In this document: positions 1 through 9,983 of the stretch, in pieces
Layout of the letters: every line of letters begins with the position of its first letter
How positions within the stretch are numbered: the stretch's first letter is position 1
Assembly (NCBI GenBank): GCA_001986395.2
Contig: MQVO02000010.1
Coordinates: 1,161,203 to 1,225,202 of the forward strand
Direction of reading: 5' to 3'
Length of the DNA stretch: 64,000 nucleotides
Source of the DNA: Irpex lacteus
Taxonomy: Eukaryota; Basidiomycota; Agaricomycetes; Polyporales; Irpicaceae
Translations under genes and position numbers: made by a program
The notes under the pieces: generated by a model
What the model was told of the DNA's origin: nothing
What the model saw: only the letters and a program-made list of their open reading frames with translations
Databases searched by the model: none

Positions 1-1
1 G

Positions 2-2965
2 GAGCAAGCCACTTGCCTTGACTATGTACACTGGGTCAAGGAGAAGATACTAGATTCTAAGAAGCCCCAATCAAGTATCAACGATCAACCAGGAGCTCAT
101 CGGATGCTTCTTGGAACACCCATAGTCATAGAAGATACACCAGCATCACAGCCCTCCAAAGTCTCCCTTCTCACCGAAACTGCCGGTTGGAGAGTGGAAG
201 TGCAGAGGATCATTTCTGAGTGCAGAAATGTTGGGACCAAATCCTCCGAGACAGAGGAAAATCCGCTGCCCCTCGACGAGATAGACACCTTCTACTCCGA
301 GATCGAGAATCTTCTCGTGAACCACAACGCCAAGATCGGTAGCGATCTACATCTCGAAGGGGACTCCAAGAATACCAACGTCTATCCCTCCATGTATCGC
401 TTCGTCTCCAACATTCCCGTGCAGTATCGCTACACTCCGGCAATACACAGCTTTGGTGATCCTTCAACCCAGTTCTATCGTCACTTGGCGCCCTGGGGTC
501 AGAGTCCTTTGCCGAGCAACCTTGTCTCATTGTATGATGAGCTATTCACGGCAAGTTATGAAGGAAACAATACCAAGATCCAACAGCTATGCATGCCGCA
601 TGGTGGCCATAAGGCGCCTGATACGCCTCTTCAAATCTCCTGCCATTGGGGCGGTTCTTCCGCAGGTACGCCTAGACCATGTTTCAATAAGTCACAAATC
701 TGAACTCATCATTCTTCAGGCTATACCCCTTTGCATTTAGCAGTCCTTGCACGCAAGTGGGACACTGTGAAGTTGATACTGGCCATTGCTGTCGCGCAAT
801 TTAGCCCGAAAGAGCAGACTGATCGTAAGTTTAGCTCAAAGTTCATTTCTTTAGGTGAGGATGTCTTAGCTGTTCGATAGCACCGTTCTGAAGTCTGTTT
901 CAGATGAGGACACAGATGGGGAAGACTCTAGCAATAGTGACGATGAGGAGATGGAAATTGAGGAAGAGCCCATCAATTTCATCGACATCGCTAAGCGAAC
1001 ATCCGAAGTCAGAGTGCAAGTACCTCCCTCTCGTATGCTTAAGACGACGGCCCCATGGCACAACAAGAATGCGAACGAGACTGTCTGGTCCACACCCCTA
1101 ACTAAGGCTGTTATAGAAGACGATTTCGAGGCTTTCGTCCAGCTATTAAGTATCGCGCATTCATTGCCCGGCGACGTCTTGGACGCCAGTGCCGTGCTTA
1201 ATGATTTGCTCGCACACGATCGACCGGTCATGCTGGACGAATTTATACGCCGAACTGGAGAAGGCATCGATCTCTGGTCCCATCGCATGTCACTGTCGGA
1301 AGACCAAGCTTCTCATGAGACGTCGAGCAAGGTATACCTGGGGCTCAATGTCCATGGGAAGAAGAGGAAGGATCTTGCCACCAAGGGTGACCCCAATGCT
1401 CCTCAGACGTATCAAGGGACCATCGTCCCTTCAGTTTGGACTGCTCTGCGGAATGGGCTGACAGCGACTGTCCGATACCTAGCTAGTGACCAGCCCTTGC
1501 AGCATATCGATTCTACGCATCTGCACACGGCGATGAGAAGGCCAAACTCCTGCAACAGATATCTGATCTTGGTGCTGCTCTGCCCGTATTGCTTGGATGG
1601 TCTCCGAATGCAGTGAACGAGACAGCGGCAACGGCATCAATCCTGAGCGATCGAGCCGACATGCTCGAGATGCTTTTAACGTTGCGGCCGAAGGAAACGC
1701 AGGATCAGCTCCAACTTCGGTACGTCCCTCGCGGTAGCTTACCTTTAGCATACTAATAAAGTAATAGGCAACGTACATATGGCTTCAATTCCATCCTTGC
1801 GGCTGTTAGATGGGCAACAGACCCCGCACTGTTCGATACCCTTCTTGCTCACGGAGTGTCACCCATGGAAACCGACGACGACAGGCAAGTATGGGATATA
1901 CAGCCAAAAAAATTTCATTCTAACTCTGGCATATAGGCGCAATATCTATCATGTCCTTTGCGGGAGGGACGTGAGCGACTCGGACTCAAAGCATCTCAAA
2001 TTATTCGACTACATTCTCGAGAAGCTTCCCAAAGATGTTACTCGCACCCTGCTCCGCCAGCAGACGAAACAATACGGAGAAACAGTGAGTATTGTTGACC
2101 TACTTCTCAATTCTGTGGTTTACTCATATTCCTAAAACGTCAGCCGTTGCATATAGCTGTGAAGAAGCAGAACTTGCCTGCCGTAAAGGCTTTGACACAG
2201 ATAGAAGTCGAGCAATATCTCATACGAGACCTGTCTGGTTTAACGCCTCTCCACATCGCCGTGCAACTCAGCAACGTGGATATTACGCGGCTTGTTGCTA
2301 CAGCTGGACCCGTCGAAGCACTGACGTTAGAGGATGGAGTTGGGTCAACCCCACTGGAAATCGCTACTCGTCGAGCATTCTCGCAGAAATTGGACTCTGT
2401 TACAGATGCAAGTGCATTGGCGATCAACCGCATTTCTATGAATTGGAAGCTGGATCCACTTGACGTCACCAAGCAGGAGGTAGAGTTACCTCGCTTCAAG
2501 GCTACGTTGGAAACTCTTGCATCGGAGGGCAAACTTCTCAAGGGAACTAGGCTCTGGAAAGAATTGACATCGTTCTTGGAGCGTCTTGAGGCAAAGATAG
2601 CATCATCGAAGGCCAAACCAGTCATCAAGGAGAAGGAGTTTAAGACGGTTCGCGGTCGTTCTCAAACTTTGCGGGTTGTAAGAGAAGCGATAGAGGCGCG
2701 CCCCGGGCTGCGTCGCTTAGTCCATCTTTCTGATGTTCATATCTCTGTGAACAAGGGATTGGAGCCATACAAGAATGTGCAGGGAGAGAAGAGCAAGAAC
2801 GACGACGACGAGGACCCCTCTGAGGACACCCCCCAGCCGTCCTTACCACAAACTATGATACGCCGCTCAGCACCGAGTACTGGTCAAACAGATCTCTGTA
2901 TGTATAGATTGCTTACCTTTTGTATACATAATCAATGCACCGCTGCCTCCTTCTCATATGTATAA
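2..2965 (+). CDS. Ankyrin-repeat protein, 5' end outside the window, one frameshift
   Basis: Partial gene, open at the left edge. Exons read as 2-665, 720-824, 904-1719, 1768-1884, 1937-2084 and 2144 to about 2896. Ankyrin units are plain: GYTPLHLAVLARKWDTV across the first junction, a diverged TYGFNSILAAVRWATDP unit, then TPLHIAVKKQNL, LSGLTPLHIAVQLSNVD and GSTPLEIATRRA. Between the repeats lies an acidic stretch (about 906-970). The C-terminus is charged (KSKNDDDEDPSEDTPQ). Such repeats mediate protein-protein binding; no catalytic domain is visible. Two oddities: the intron 1885-1936 has a GC donor (AG|GCAAGT), and the frame changes near 1494-1502 with no possible intron. The 3' end is unsure: either the ORF stops at 2965 or a GTATGT donor at 2897 leads to one more exon. 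Family is certain, function unknown. Confidence 0.85.
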
Positions 2966-3230
2966 TGTGATTCTCCCCTCTCCGCCTACAATTTGCAATT
3001 ATCTGCGCTCACTCCGGGTCTGTTCTACGACACTCGTTTGATCACAGGCGAAATACTAATTACAACTTAGCCACCATGGCGGTACACACTCATTTATAAG
3101 ACAATGCTGACAGCAGCTAGACGAATCAAAGCATTTGAACATATATATGCATACTAGGACCAATGACCTGTACCGAGTGCGTGCGATCAACATGTAAACA
3201 CAGAAGGACCTGGTTCAGCATGAAAGGCAG
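2966..3230. other. Intergenic, convergent 3' ends
   Basis: Spacer between the convergent ankyrin gene and LPMO gene. No ORF with coding character is seen; it should hold both 3' UTRs. Confidence 0.5.
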
Positions 3231-4238
3231 TTAACATATGTAATCAAGGTCATCGAATAAAGGAGGGGACTGACCAGGAATCGTGTAGTTTGTGACCGGT
3301 GGATAGTAGATGCTGAGCGTGATACCTGGATCGGTGCCATGGTACGCTCCTGGGAAGCTCACCGTCGCTGGGGTCTTTGTGCCAGTCCCACCTGTAATTT
3401 GGAGTTGTGCACACTCCATATAGAATTGAGCTCCCGGGTATGAACCCGCAGCATGCAAAGCTAATGTGTCACGAGAAGACGAGGGAATGGGTCAGAATAA
3501 ATGATATGTAAGAGGCAAAAGAAAAGCGTACCGATAATCTCATGCCTAAGCAGATACTGTCCGGACGCAATGCACTGGGGGATCGTGAAGCTAACCTTGC
3601 CCTTGTTAGCAATGAGCGTATCCACCGCCCACTTTCCTGTCGAAGGATTGAAGCCATCTTCGTGAATCTTGAACCATTGAAGACCGGTAACTGTCGATTG
3701 TGTTGCATCAGGTACCTTCGCACTGTTGTGAACATGATCACAATGAGTTATGACCGAGCGGATCATGTACTAAGATAGAGGTGCCCTCACAGGTAAGTGA
3801 TGACAGGCCCCTTGTGGGAGGAGTCGATCGGGTCTTGCGAATCACCAGCGACTTGGTTCAGGGTGTGGTGCCACTAGTATAAGAGTAAGCGTCATGAGTT
3901 CCGAGTGGAGGTTCAAATAAAGGTGCAACGTACCTCAGCCGTGAGCGTAGAGCCAGCAGGGGCAGTAATGACTGCCTTAGATACGGGCTGGTGGTATGGA
4001 TTGATACCTCCGTTGCAGATGATGTCGTTTGAAGTCACATCCGTGATAGGCTAAACAAATAATGGTTCGACCCGGGCACGACGGAGGATGAAATAGGACA
4101 TACACCGTCATAGTCTGGTGCACGAATGCCAACGAGTTCGCCCTGGTCTGCGCCATTGACGTACAATTTCTGGAAGATGGTGTGGGCAGAGCCGGAGCCG
4201 AGAAGGAGAGCAAGGGAGAGCAAGGATTTCGTCGACAT
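3231..4238 (-). CDS. AA9 (GH61) lytic polysaccharide monooxygenase, secreted
   Basis: Copper enzyme that oxidatively cleaves cellulose or related beta-glucans outside the cell. Five exons: 4238-4104, 4050-3934, 3873-3791, 3722-3532, 3460-3231; they sum to 756 bases, 251 residues, no frame break. The first residues form a signal peptide ending in GSGSA, so the mature protein begins with His ([11 protein letters not shown]), the N-terminal His of the copper histidine brace. The second His lies in EWHHTLNQ at the exon 2/3 junction and the axial Tyr region is [10 protein letters not shown]. Cysteines typical of the family are present ([15 protein letters not shown]). The protein ends soon after the catalytic domain with DLDYIC, with no CBM1. 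A TATA box lies about 60 bases upstream. Substrate preference cannot be read from sequence. Confidence 0.95.
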
Positions 4239-4295
4239 CGCGGCGTTGGAGTGATGAGAAAAGGCCCCTGGAGCTACCGACTGATAGGACCCCGC

Positions 4296-4301
4296 TTTAT
4301 A
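4296..4301 (-). promoter_or_regulatory. TATA box of the LPMO gene
   Basis: TATAAA on the minus strand, 58 bases upstream of the ATG at 4238, fits a core promoter with a 5' UTR of roughly 30 bases. Confidence 0.6.
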
Positions 4302-5196
4302 GGAAGCAGCGAACTAACACCAGAAACAAATTGAGGCAATTCAGCCTAGCGCCTCCTTCCTTCCGTCGTTCGGATCGTCACTGAACATACGTGATGTGCG
4401 GGGAAATCAATGCCATATAGCATCAAGACCTGTTTCTCCAGCTGTTATGTTGAAGCTTTATCATGAACCAATAACGTTTCTGTACCTGTTGCTAGTCGAT
4501 TAGGCAATACAAGAATGTGGAAGAATGTCGGCGCACATTAGTATTCAGCGCGATGGGAAAATGGGAGGTTGGCGAAGTTTTCGAGAACCTTATCCGGTCG
4601 ATGTGCTTTTGTGCACTGCTTTGTGGAGATGAGACATTACGCGTCATCCAATGTGTGGGATAATCCTATATAACGCCTAGAAGGGCTCTCGTACACCACT
4701 TCGCATGATTCTCCGAGACTCATGGACATGAGAGATAACGCGGAAGTCTGCACAATTGAGCGCTGATCACAAGGTAAAGGATCCCCTCACCCGGTGTAAA
4801 GCATGCTTGGATCCAATGAATCGATCATACTTGCTATGCATTGTCAAGCTGAAAAGGAGTTAGCTTGAGAGACGAGCCATGTACGCCATGCCGAACTGTG
4901 GACAGAACGTACTAGTGCTTGACCTACCATTAGGGTGTGTTAACTTGACACTATCCACTGTCTCGACGATCGTGGGCATAGCGTTACTTCTGCGTGATGC
5001 TGATGTTGATTCGAAATAATCGTAAATGCACTGCTTAGTGCGTGGAGCACAGACAAGTTGTTGCAGCTACTACTCAACGAGCTTGGAACTTGTTTCGATT
5101 TCTCTATCAAACTAATCAAAGCTGGGGTAAGTTCGCAATAAGAGCATGATAGAGCGATCACTATACATGAAAACAGACGTACCGTAGCAAGTAGAA
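4302..5196. other. Intergenic, no gene seen
   Basis: About 900 bases with only short chance ORFs. It should hold the upstream region of the LPMO gene and the 3' flank of A0. Confidence 0.5.
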
Positions 5197-7633
5197 TCAA
5201 TCGTTCAGGCTACTACCAGCACCCAGGGAGGATGGAATAGAACCAGCAGTAGAAGTGTCACCCTCGCTCTCACCACTGACGTCCTCGGGCTCCGGGCTAC
5301 TTCTCTGTGTAGCCTCTAATAGGCGTCCGGAATGTATTCTACTGTGTCTGCGCATGTTGCTCTCCACATTAAACCTTCATCCACAACCTTCAAATGGACA
5401 GAGATACGCTATGATAAAAATAGGTCAAGACTCTTCGATCGAAGTTGGGCATGAAGGCCGCGCAAAACAGGGAAGAGACGATTAAGCTCACGTTTTTCGC
5501 CTGTGTGGCTATTCAAGTGAATCTGTATTAAATAGCGAAGAGTCGTCACCACGCTGAGAGACTAGGAAGAAACCGTACTCACCTCGAGGCTACTTGGCCG
5601 CGTAAAGCTTTTGCCACAGTAACTGCATTCATATCGCCCTGAAATGCTATTCGCCGTGAGAGCAGGAAGAGTCACCGTTACGACTCTGGGTGCTCCGTCA
5701 ATGGTTCCCTGTTGAGTCTCCTGTGTTGGAGTGGTTGAGCGAGAGCGCCATCCTCGCCATCCTTGAGGTTGTTGAGGCTGGGAATACTGATTGCGGGAAG
5801 AATTCCCAGATCTTGACTGGTGACGATGAGCTGACATCGATCTGTCACGAGTCCGAGATAAACTGCGGGAATGAGATCGAGAGATGGACATTGATGCTCG
5901 GCGACGGAGTGTTCGGCCACGGGAGTAGCTTGAACCGTCGACATCCGGGCCTGAGGGGTAAGGAGACTGAAGCATCGAAAAAGGCCATAAGGCAACTGAA
6001 GGGCTCTCTTGTCGTGGGGGCTCGTGCTGAGTGGGCGTCAGGTGAGGTCAACACGGTATGAAAGACGAATAAGACGCACGCTTGCTTCTATAAAATAGTC
6101 GGAACGGCCGCGAGCGATTCGACCCACTATGAAAGAACGTGAAGCAGGAGCGACGGTGCATGCAAGAAGTGCTAAGTACCTTTGGCAGCATCAATGAATA
6201 ATTCGGGATGTTGTTCCTCCAGCACGAAACGAACTGATGAGTGGAATTGACGATTCTTCCCGTGGAGATCAGCGTGGAATCCGCACGAAGACACGACGAT
6301 CAAATTCTCACAGGCAACATCGACTTGACGTCTACGTCACTGGCGAGCGAAAGCTCTGCATCGGATGTCTAGTAGTTGCTTGACTTAATGTTTATTCTTA
6401 TCAGTATAGTGTACCAACACACGTACTTCCAGAATATAATCAAGCACGTCATCTAATGCAGTTCGCGGCTACCCAAAAAATTGAATTGATATCAGCAAGC
6501 CTCCCCAGATTCAGCTCGCACTCAAACTCACCGAAAGAGTCTTCGTTTCTCGTTCAACGTCTGCGTACGTGACAGGCAATGGCCCACTATCGCCGTCATA
6601 TGCACTGTCATCTCTACCCAGGAATGGCGGGTCTGCATTCGCCCTAATCTTCTTGGGCAAGAGAACCCGGTGTTTGATCTTGTAGTAGCTCAGAAACACG
6701 CATTGATCTTTTGGAAAGCTCAATACGTCCGAAGAGGCCGGTGACAGATGGTTAATGGGTACTGAGTCGACTTCCATAGCATCCGAGGTCTGTGATGTAG
6801 AGGATCGTCCACCGTACAGCTCTGCGGGATGTTGGGAGGAAGAGCGCAGAGGGTCACTCCGCTGCTCGCACTTGTGATATCTTGCATGTTCGGAGGACAA
6901 CTTGAGACCTACACCTCCAAACGTCCCCAGCTGTCCACCGAGACTGACGCCATGGGCACGATCGACCTTTCCGAGGAAGGCACCAACGGTCCAAGCCGAT
7001 GTCTTGACTGTCCCTCTGACAAGGATGATATCTTCTTTCTCGCATCGTATACCTAGTGTTTGCGGATCGGTTGCGAACGTGTACCAGCTTTCGTGATTCT
7101 GTAGCATGTATTCCTCGAATTGGACGTTCGGCTCAATTCAAGTGTCTGTAGCGTGGTCTTTGAGAATGAGAAATGCACCGCAGTGCGTTTGACACTTGAA
7201 TGTGTAAGACAACTCTGCGCCCACAAAACCGGCGACGTTTCTGAAGGTAAGGTAAGTCATGACGGAAGCATTGTACATTCAGCACACTATGAACTCACAC
7301 AGATGCACACGCTTCCATGGCCCGGCTCTCTACACCTTCGCTGCACAGCGGCCCCGGATCCAAGGCCTGTTCCTTCACGCACCGCAAATCCTCGTTGAAC
7401 ACGAGAGGGGAGAAACCTGCAGGTACTCCTCCCGCATTCCACTCATGATGGGAATCGACGGTGACGTTGAGCAACCTACGGAATCCTCCGCGCGTGTCGA
7501 TGTAGCCCACATCACCTAGTTGAACATCTTGCGTGCGACCATCGAAACTTGTCCTGGGTTCTGGATACCACAGTGGATGTCCATGACCGTACGTGTATAG
7601 TTGCTCGGCATATACCGTGGCTGCGAGACCCAT
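5197..7633 (-). pseudogene. A0: A-family N-terminal module fused to two C2H2 fingers, two nonsense codons
   Basis: Nine exons read as one frame: 7633-7299, 7240-6532, 6468-6427, 6368-6312, 6255-6180, 6126-6080, 6026-5583, 5522-5492, 5408-5197. They sum to 1953 bases (651 codons). The first six carry the conserved A module: MGLAATVYAEQL, YGHGHPLWYPEP, LGDVGYIDTRGGFRRLLN, the LVRGTVKTSAWTVGAF block, DQCVFLSYYKIKHR, then ALDDVLDYILE and SDAELSLASD. Exon 7 begins HEPPRQESPS, is Ser/Arg-rich and ends in the first half of a C2H2 finger (YECSYCGKSFTRPSSLE). Exon 8 completes it (IHLNSHTGEK). Exon 9 holds a second finger. Two in-frame TGA codons break it: 7138-7140, where A1 and A2 have Trp, and 5377-5379 inside finger 2. 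All splice phases and the final stop remain intact, so decay looks recent. A split into two genes is less likely because the exon phases match the sister genes. Confidence 0.75.
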
Positions 7634-8229
7634 GGAGGACAATGTGGGCTCGTTGTAGAGAGACAAAAAGTGACAGTTTATACGGGCTTGTGGTGTTGTG
7701 GTTTTCCTGTGCGAAGGACGTGAGAATAGAACATGGTAGCACTGCAAGGCTATGCAATGAGGGTTGAATACTAATCACGTAGAGCGTTGAAACTAGGTTT
7801 GATATGGAACATACATAGAACGTACCATTGTACCGCGCTCGTCGCTGTACGTCCAGTCAGAATGCAACACTCTGGTACGGTTCTTCTATTCATAGCTATA
7901 GAATAATCGCCTGCCGCTACGTCTCCTGTATCAAAGACTCGACAGTCAATGCACTTTAATGCATCTAATCAACTGAACTTTGGTAGCACTGCCAGTGTAA
8001 CCTCAGGCTCGGAGTCTGAGTACTTTTGGGCAGCTTGTACTCACCTAATTCTTACGCCAGCTTTAAAGAAGGGAGCAGTACGGTTGTCGAATGTGCTTGC
8101 TGATGTAGCAATCACACTGTACTGTTAAGTAAATAGCTCTAAATGCGAAGTGTAGTGGTCATATGTGCGAGCGGGAGTCGGCCAGCAGCTGCCGACCTTG
8201 AGTGTGACGCATGTGACGCGTTATAGCCA
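7634..8229. other. Intergenic, upstream of A0
   Basis: About 600 bases of AT-richer sequence with no convincing coding ORF. It should contain the A0 promoter; no clear TATA box is identified. Confidence 0.4.
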
Positions 8230-8237
8230 TGTGTAGC

Positions 8238-9337
8238 TAGTGTTGCGTCGAGTCGAGTCGAGTCGAGTCGAGTCCGTCCAACTCGGTCCAACTCGAAAAG
8301 CGAGTTCGAGCGAGTCGAGTCGGGCGAGTCGACTCGCGAGTCGGATCACGAGACTCGGATTTGTCCGTAAATCATCGAGACACTCCTGTTACTCGACGTA
8401 GGAGCACCCTTATGTTAGTTTTTGTACAGAACATTATCCAGGCTACACCTAAATGGCATCTACTTAGTATCCCGTGAAGTAAAATTGGGTATAACGGGAT
8501 GTATATGCATAAACTAGACCAAGGCAGCGATCTACTACTATCATATTGGCGCTCGATTGATTTCATCTGGCAACTAGTGTTGTCCACGAGTCGAGTCTGA
8601 CTCGCGAGTCAACTCGACTTGCGAGTCCGCTTAGCAGAACTCTGAAATCGAGTCGAGTCGAGTCCCCGACTCGGGTCGACTCGCGAGTCGTTGATGGATG
8701 ACCTATATCGCTCGTCATTGGACAATCAGTGGTTTTCTTCTGGCATCAGTCCATTTACGTCATTGAGAACGTTTGGTTTGGGCGTTGCCAGATGAAATCA
8801 ATCGAGCGCCAATATGATAGTAGTAGATCGCTGCCTTGGTCTAGTTTATGCATATACATCCCGTTATACCCAATTTTACTTCACGGGATACTAAGTAGAT
8901 GCCATTTAGGTGTAGCCTGGATAATGTTCTGTACAAAAACTAACATAAGGGTGCTCCTACGTCGAGTAACAGGAGTGTCTCGATGATTTACGGACAAATC
9001 CGAGTCTCGTGATCCGACTCGCGAGTCGACTCGCCCGACTCGACTCGCTCGAACTCGCTTTTCGAGTTGGACCGAGTTGGACGGACTCGACTCGACTCGA
9101 CTCGACTCGACGCAACACTACTGGCAACGCCCAAACCAAACGTTCTCAATGACGTAAATGGACTGATGCCAGAAGAAAACCACTGATTGTCCAATGACGA
9201 GCGATATAGGTCATCCATCAACGACTCGCGAGTCGACCCGAGTCGGGGACTCGACTCGACTCGATTTCAGAGTTCTGCTAAGCGGACTCGCAAGTCGAGT
9301 TGACTCGCGAGTCAGACTCGACTCGTGGACAACACTA
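8238..9337. mobile_element. hAT-like MITE (outer copy), split by an inverted copy of itself
   Basis: Starts TAGTGTTGCGTCGAG and ends CTCGTGGACAACACTA, flanked by the 8-bp duplication TGTGTAGC at 8230-8237 and 9338-9345. Both ends are dense in GAGTC/CGAGT pentamers, as in the subterminal repeats of hAT elements. Removing the inner copy (8575-9120) and one 8-bp duplication leaves 546 bases, exactly the inner copy's length. No transposase is encoded; the 71-residue and 85-residue ORFs are the same internal sequence read twice. Superfamily assignment rests on the 8-bp duplication and TIR start. Confidence 0.9.
8575..9120. mobile_element. hAT-like MITE (inner copy), inverted, nested in the outer copy
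   Basis: A 546-bp copy of the same element in opposite orientation, starting TAGTGTTGTCCACGAG and ending GTCGACGCAACACTA or its close equivalent. It is flanked by the 8-bp duplication CTGGCAAC at 8567-8574 and 9121-9128. The inner copy still contains the unbroken site (GTTGCCAG near 8779), so the host site before insertion is visible. By eye the two copies look nearly identical, so the insertion is young. Confidence 0.9.
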
Positions 9338-9345
9338 TGTGTAGC

Positions 9346-9983
9346 AGTCTGTGACTGATCGCATTGACGTCACGGCTAACCCGAGATGCAATCGGCCACG
9401 GCCACATGCATGGTCATGGCAGTGCCAATGCCAATGGACGCACCTAACAACGCCGACGTACCACAACTTGCGAGTCTGCACCGATGGTCCTGCGCATCAT
9501 AAGTTTGTGGTCAGTGCATGCTTAGTTTGACTTTTATAGACCGATTCAGATAGCTTACATCAGCAAACTTGTAGCGACAATGCTGAAGTACTGATTCGGA
9601 TCACCATGAGCAAACAGGAAGCCCGCCGTACTTGCTCGATGAGCCAACTCAGTCACTGTCTTGCGTTGGAACAAGCAGCTCGAATTTTGGCATCGTCTAC
9701 GCATGCGAATCGCATGCAAACATGGCACTGCAAATGCAGTACACACATATGCTACGTTGATACGCGCTCTCATTACATAGTTGTCGTGGCTCAAGTTCTT
9801 GACATGTCTGCGGAATGAGGTACGTTCATGTTTACATTCGTGCACAGCTCTTCTTTCCACTTATTCCCACGTTTGTCTGTATAGCCCAGCCATGGCAATG
9901 CTCAAAGAGCATATCTAGTGAACCTTTGCACACTTCTTCCCTCCCCCTGCTCTCGCACAACCTCGTCTCCAAGGCCGACAATA
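9346..9983. other. Intergenic, upstream of A3
   Basis: No supported gene. It should carry the promoter and 5' UTR of A3. Confidence 0.4.

Noticed and set aside
5562..5975. Separate C2H2 gene starting at the ATG 5975
   Set aside because: The frame is open upstream to an acceptor at 6027 with no other ATG, and a 53-base phase-0 intron joins it to the A module.
8238..9337. Tandem GAGTC repeats as a CRISPR array, satellite or origin
   Set aside because: The structure is fully explained by one MITE nested in another, each with its own 8-bp duplication.
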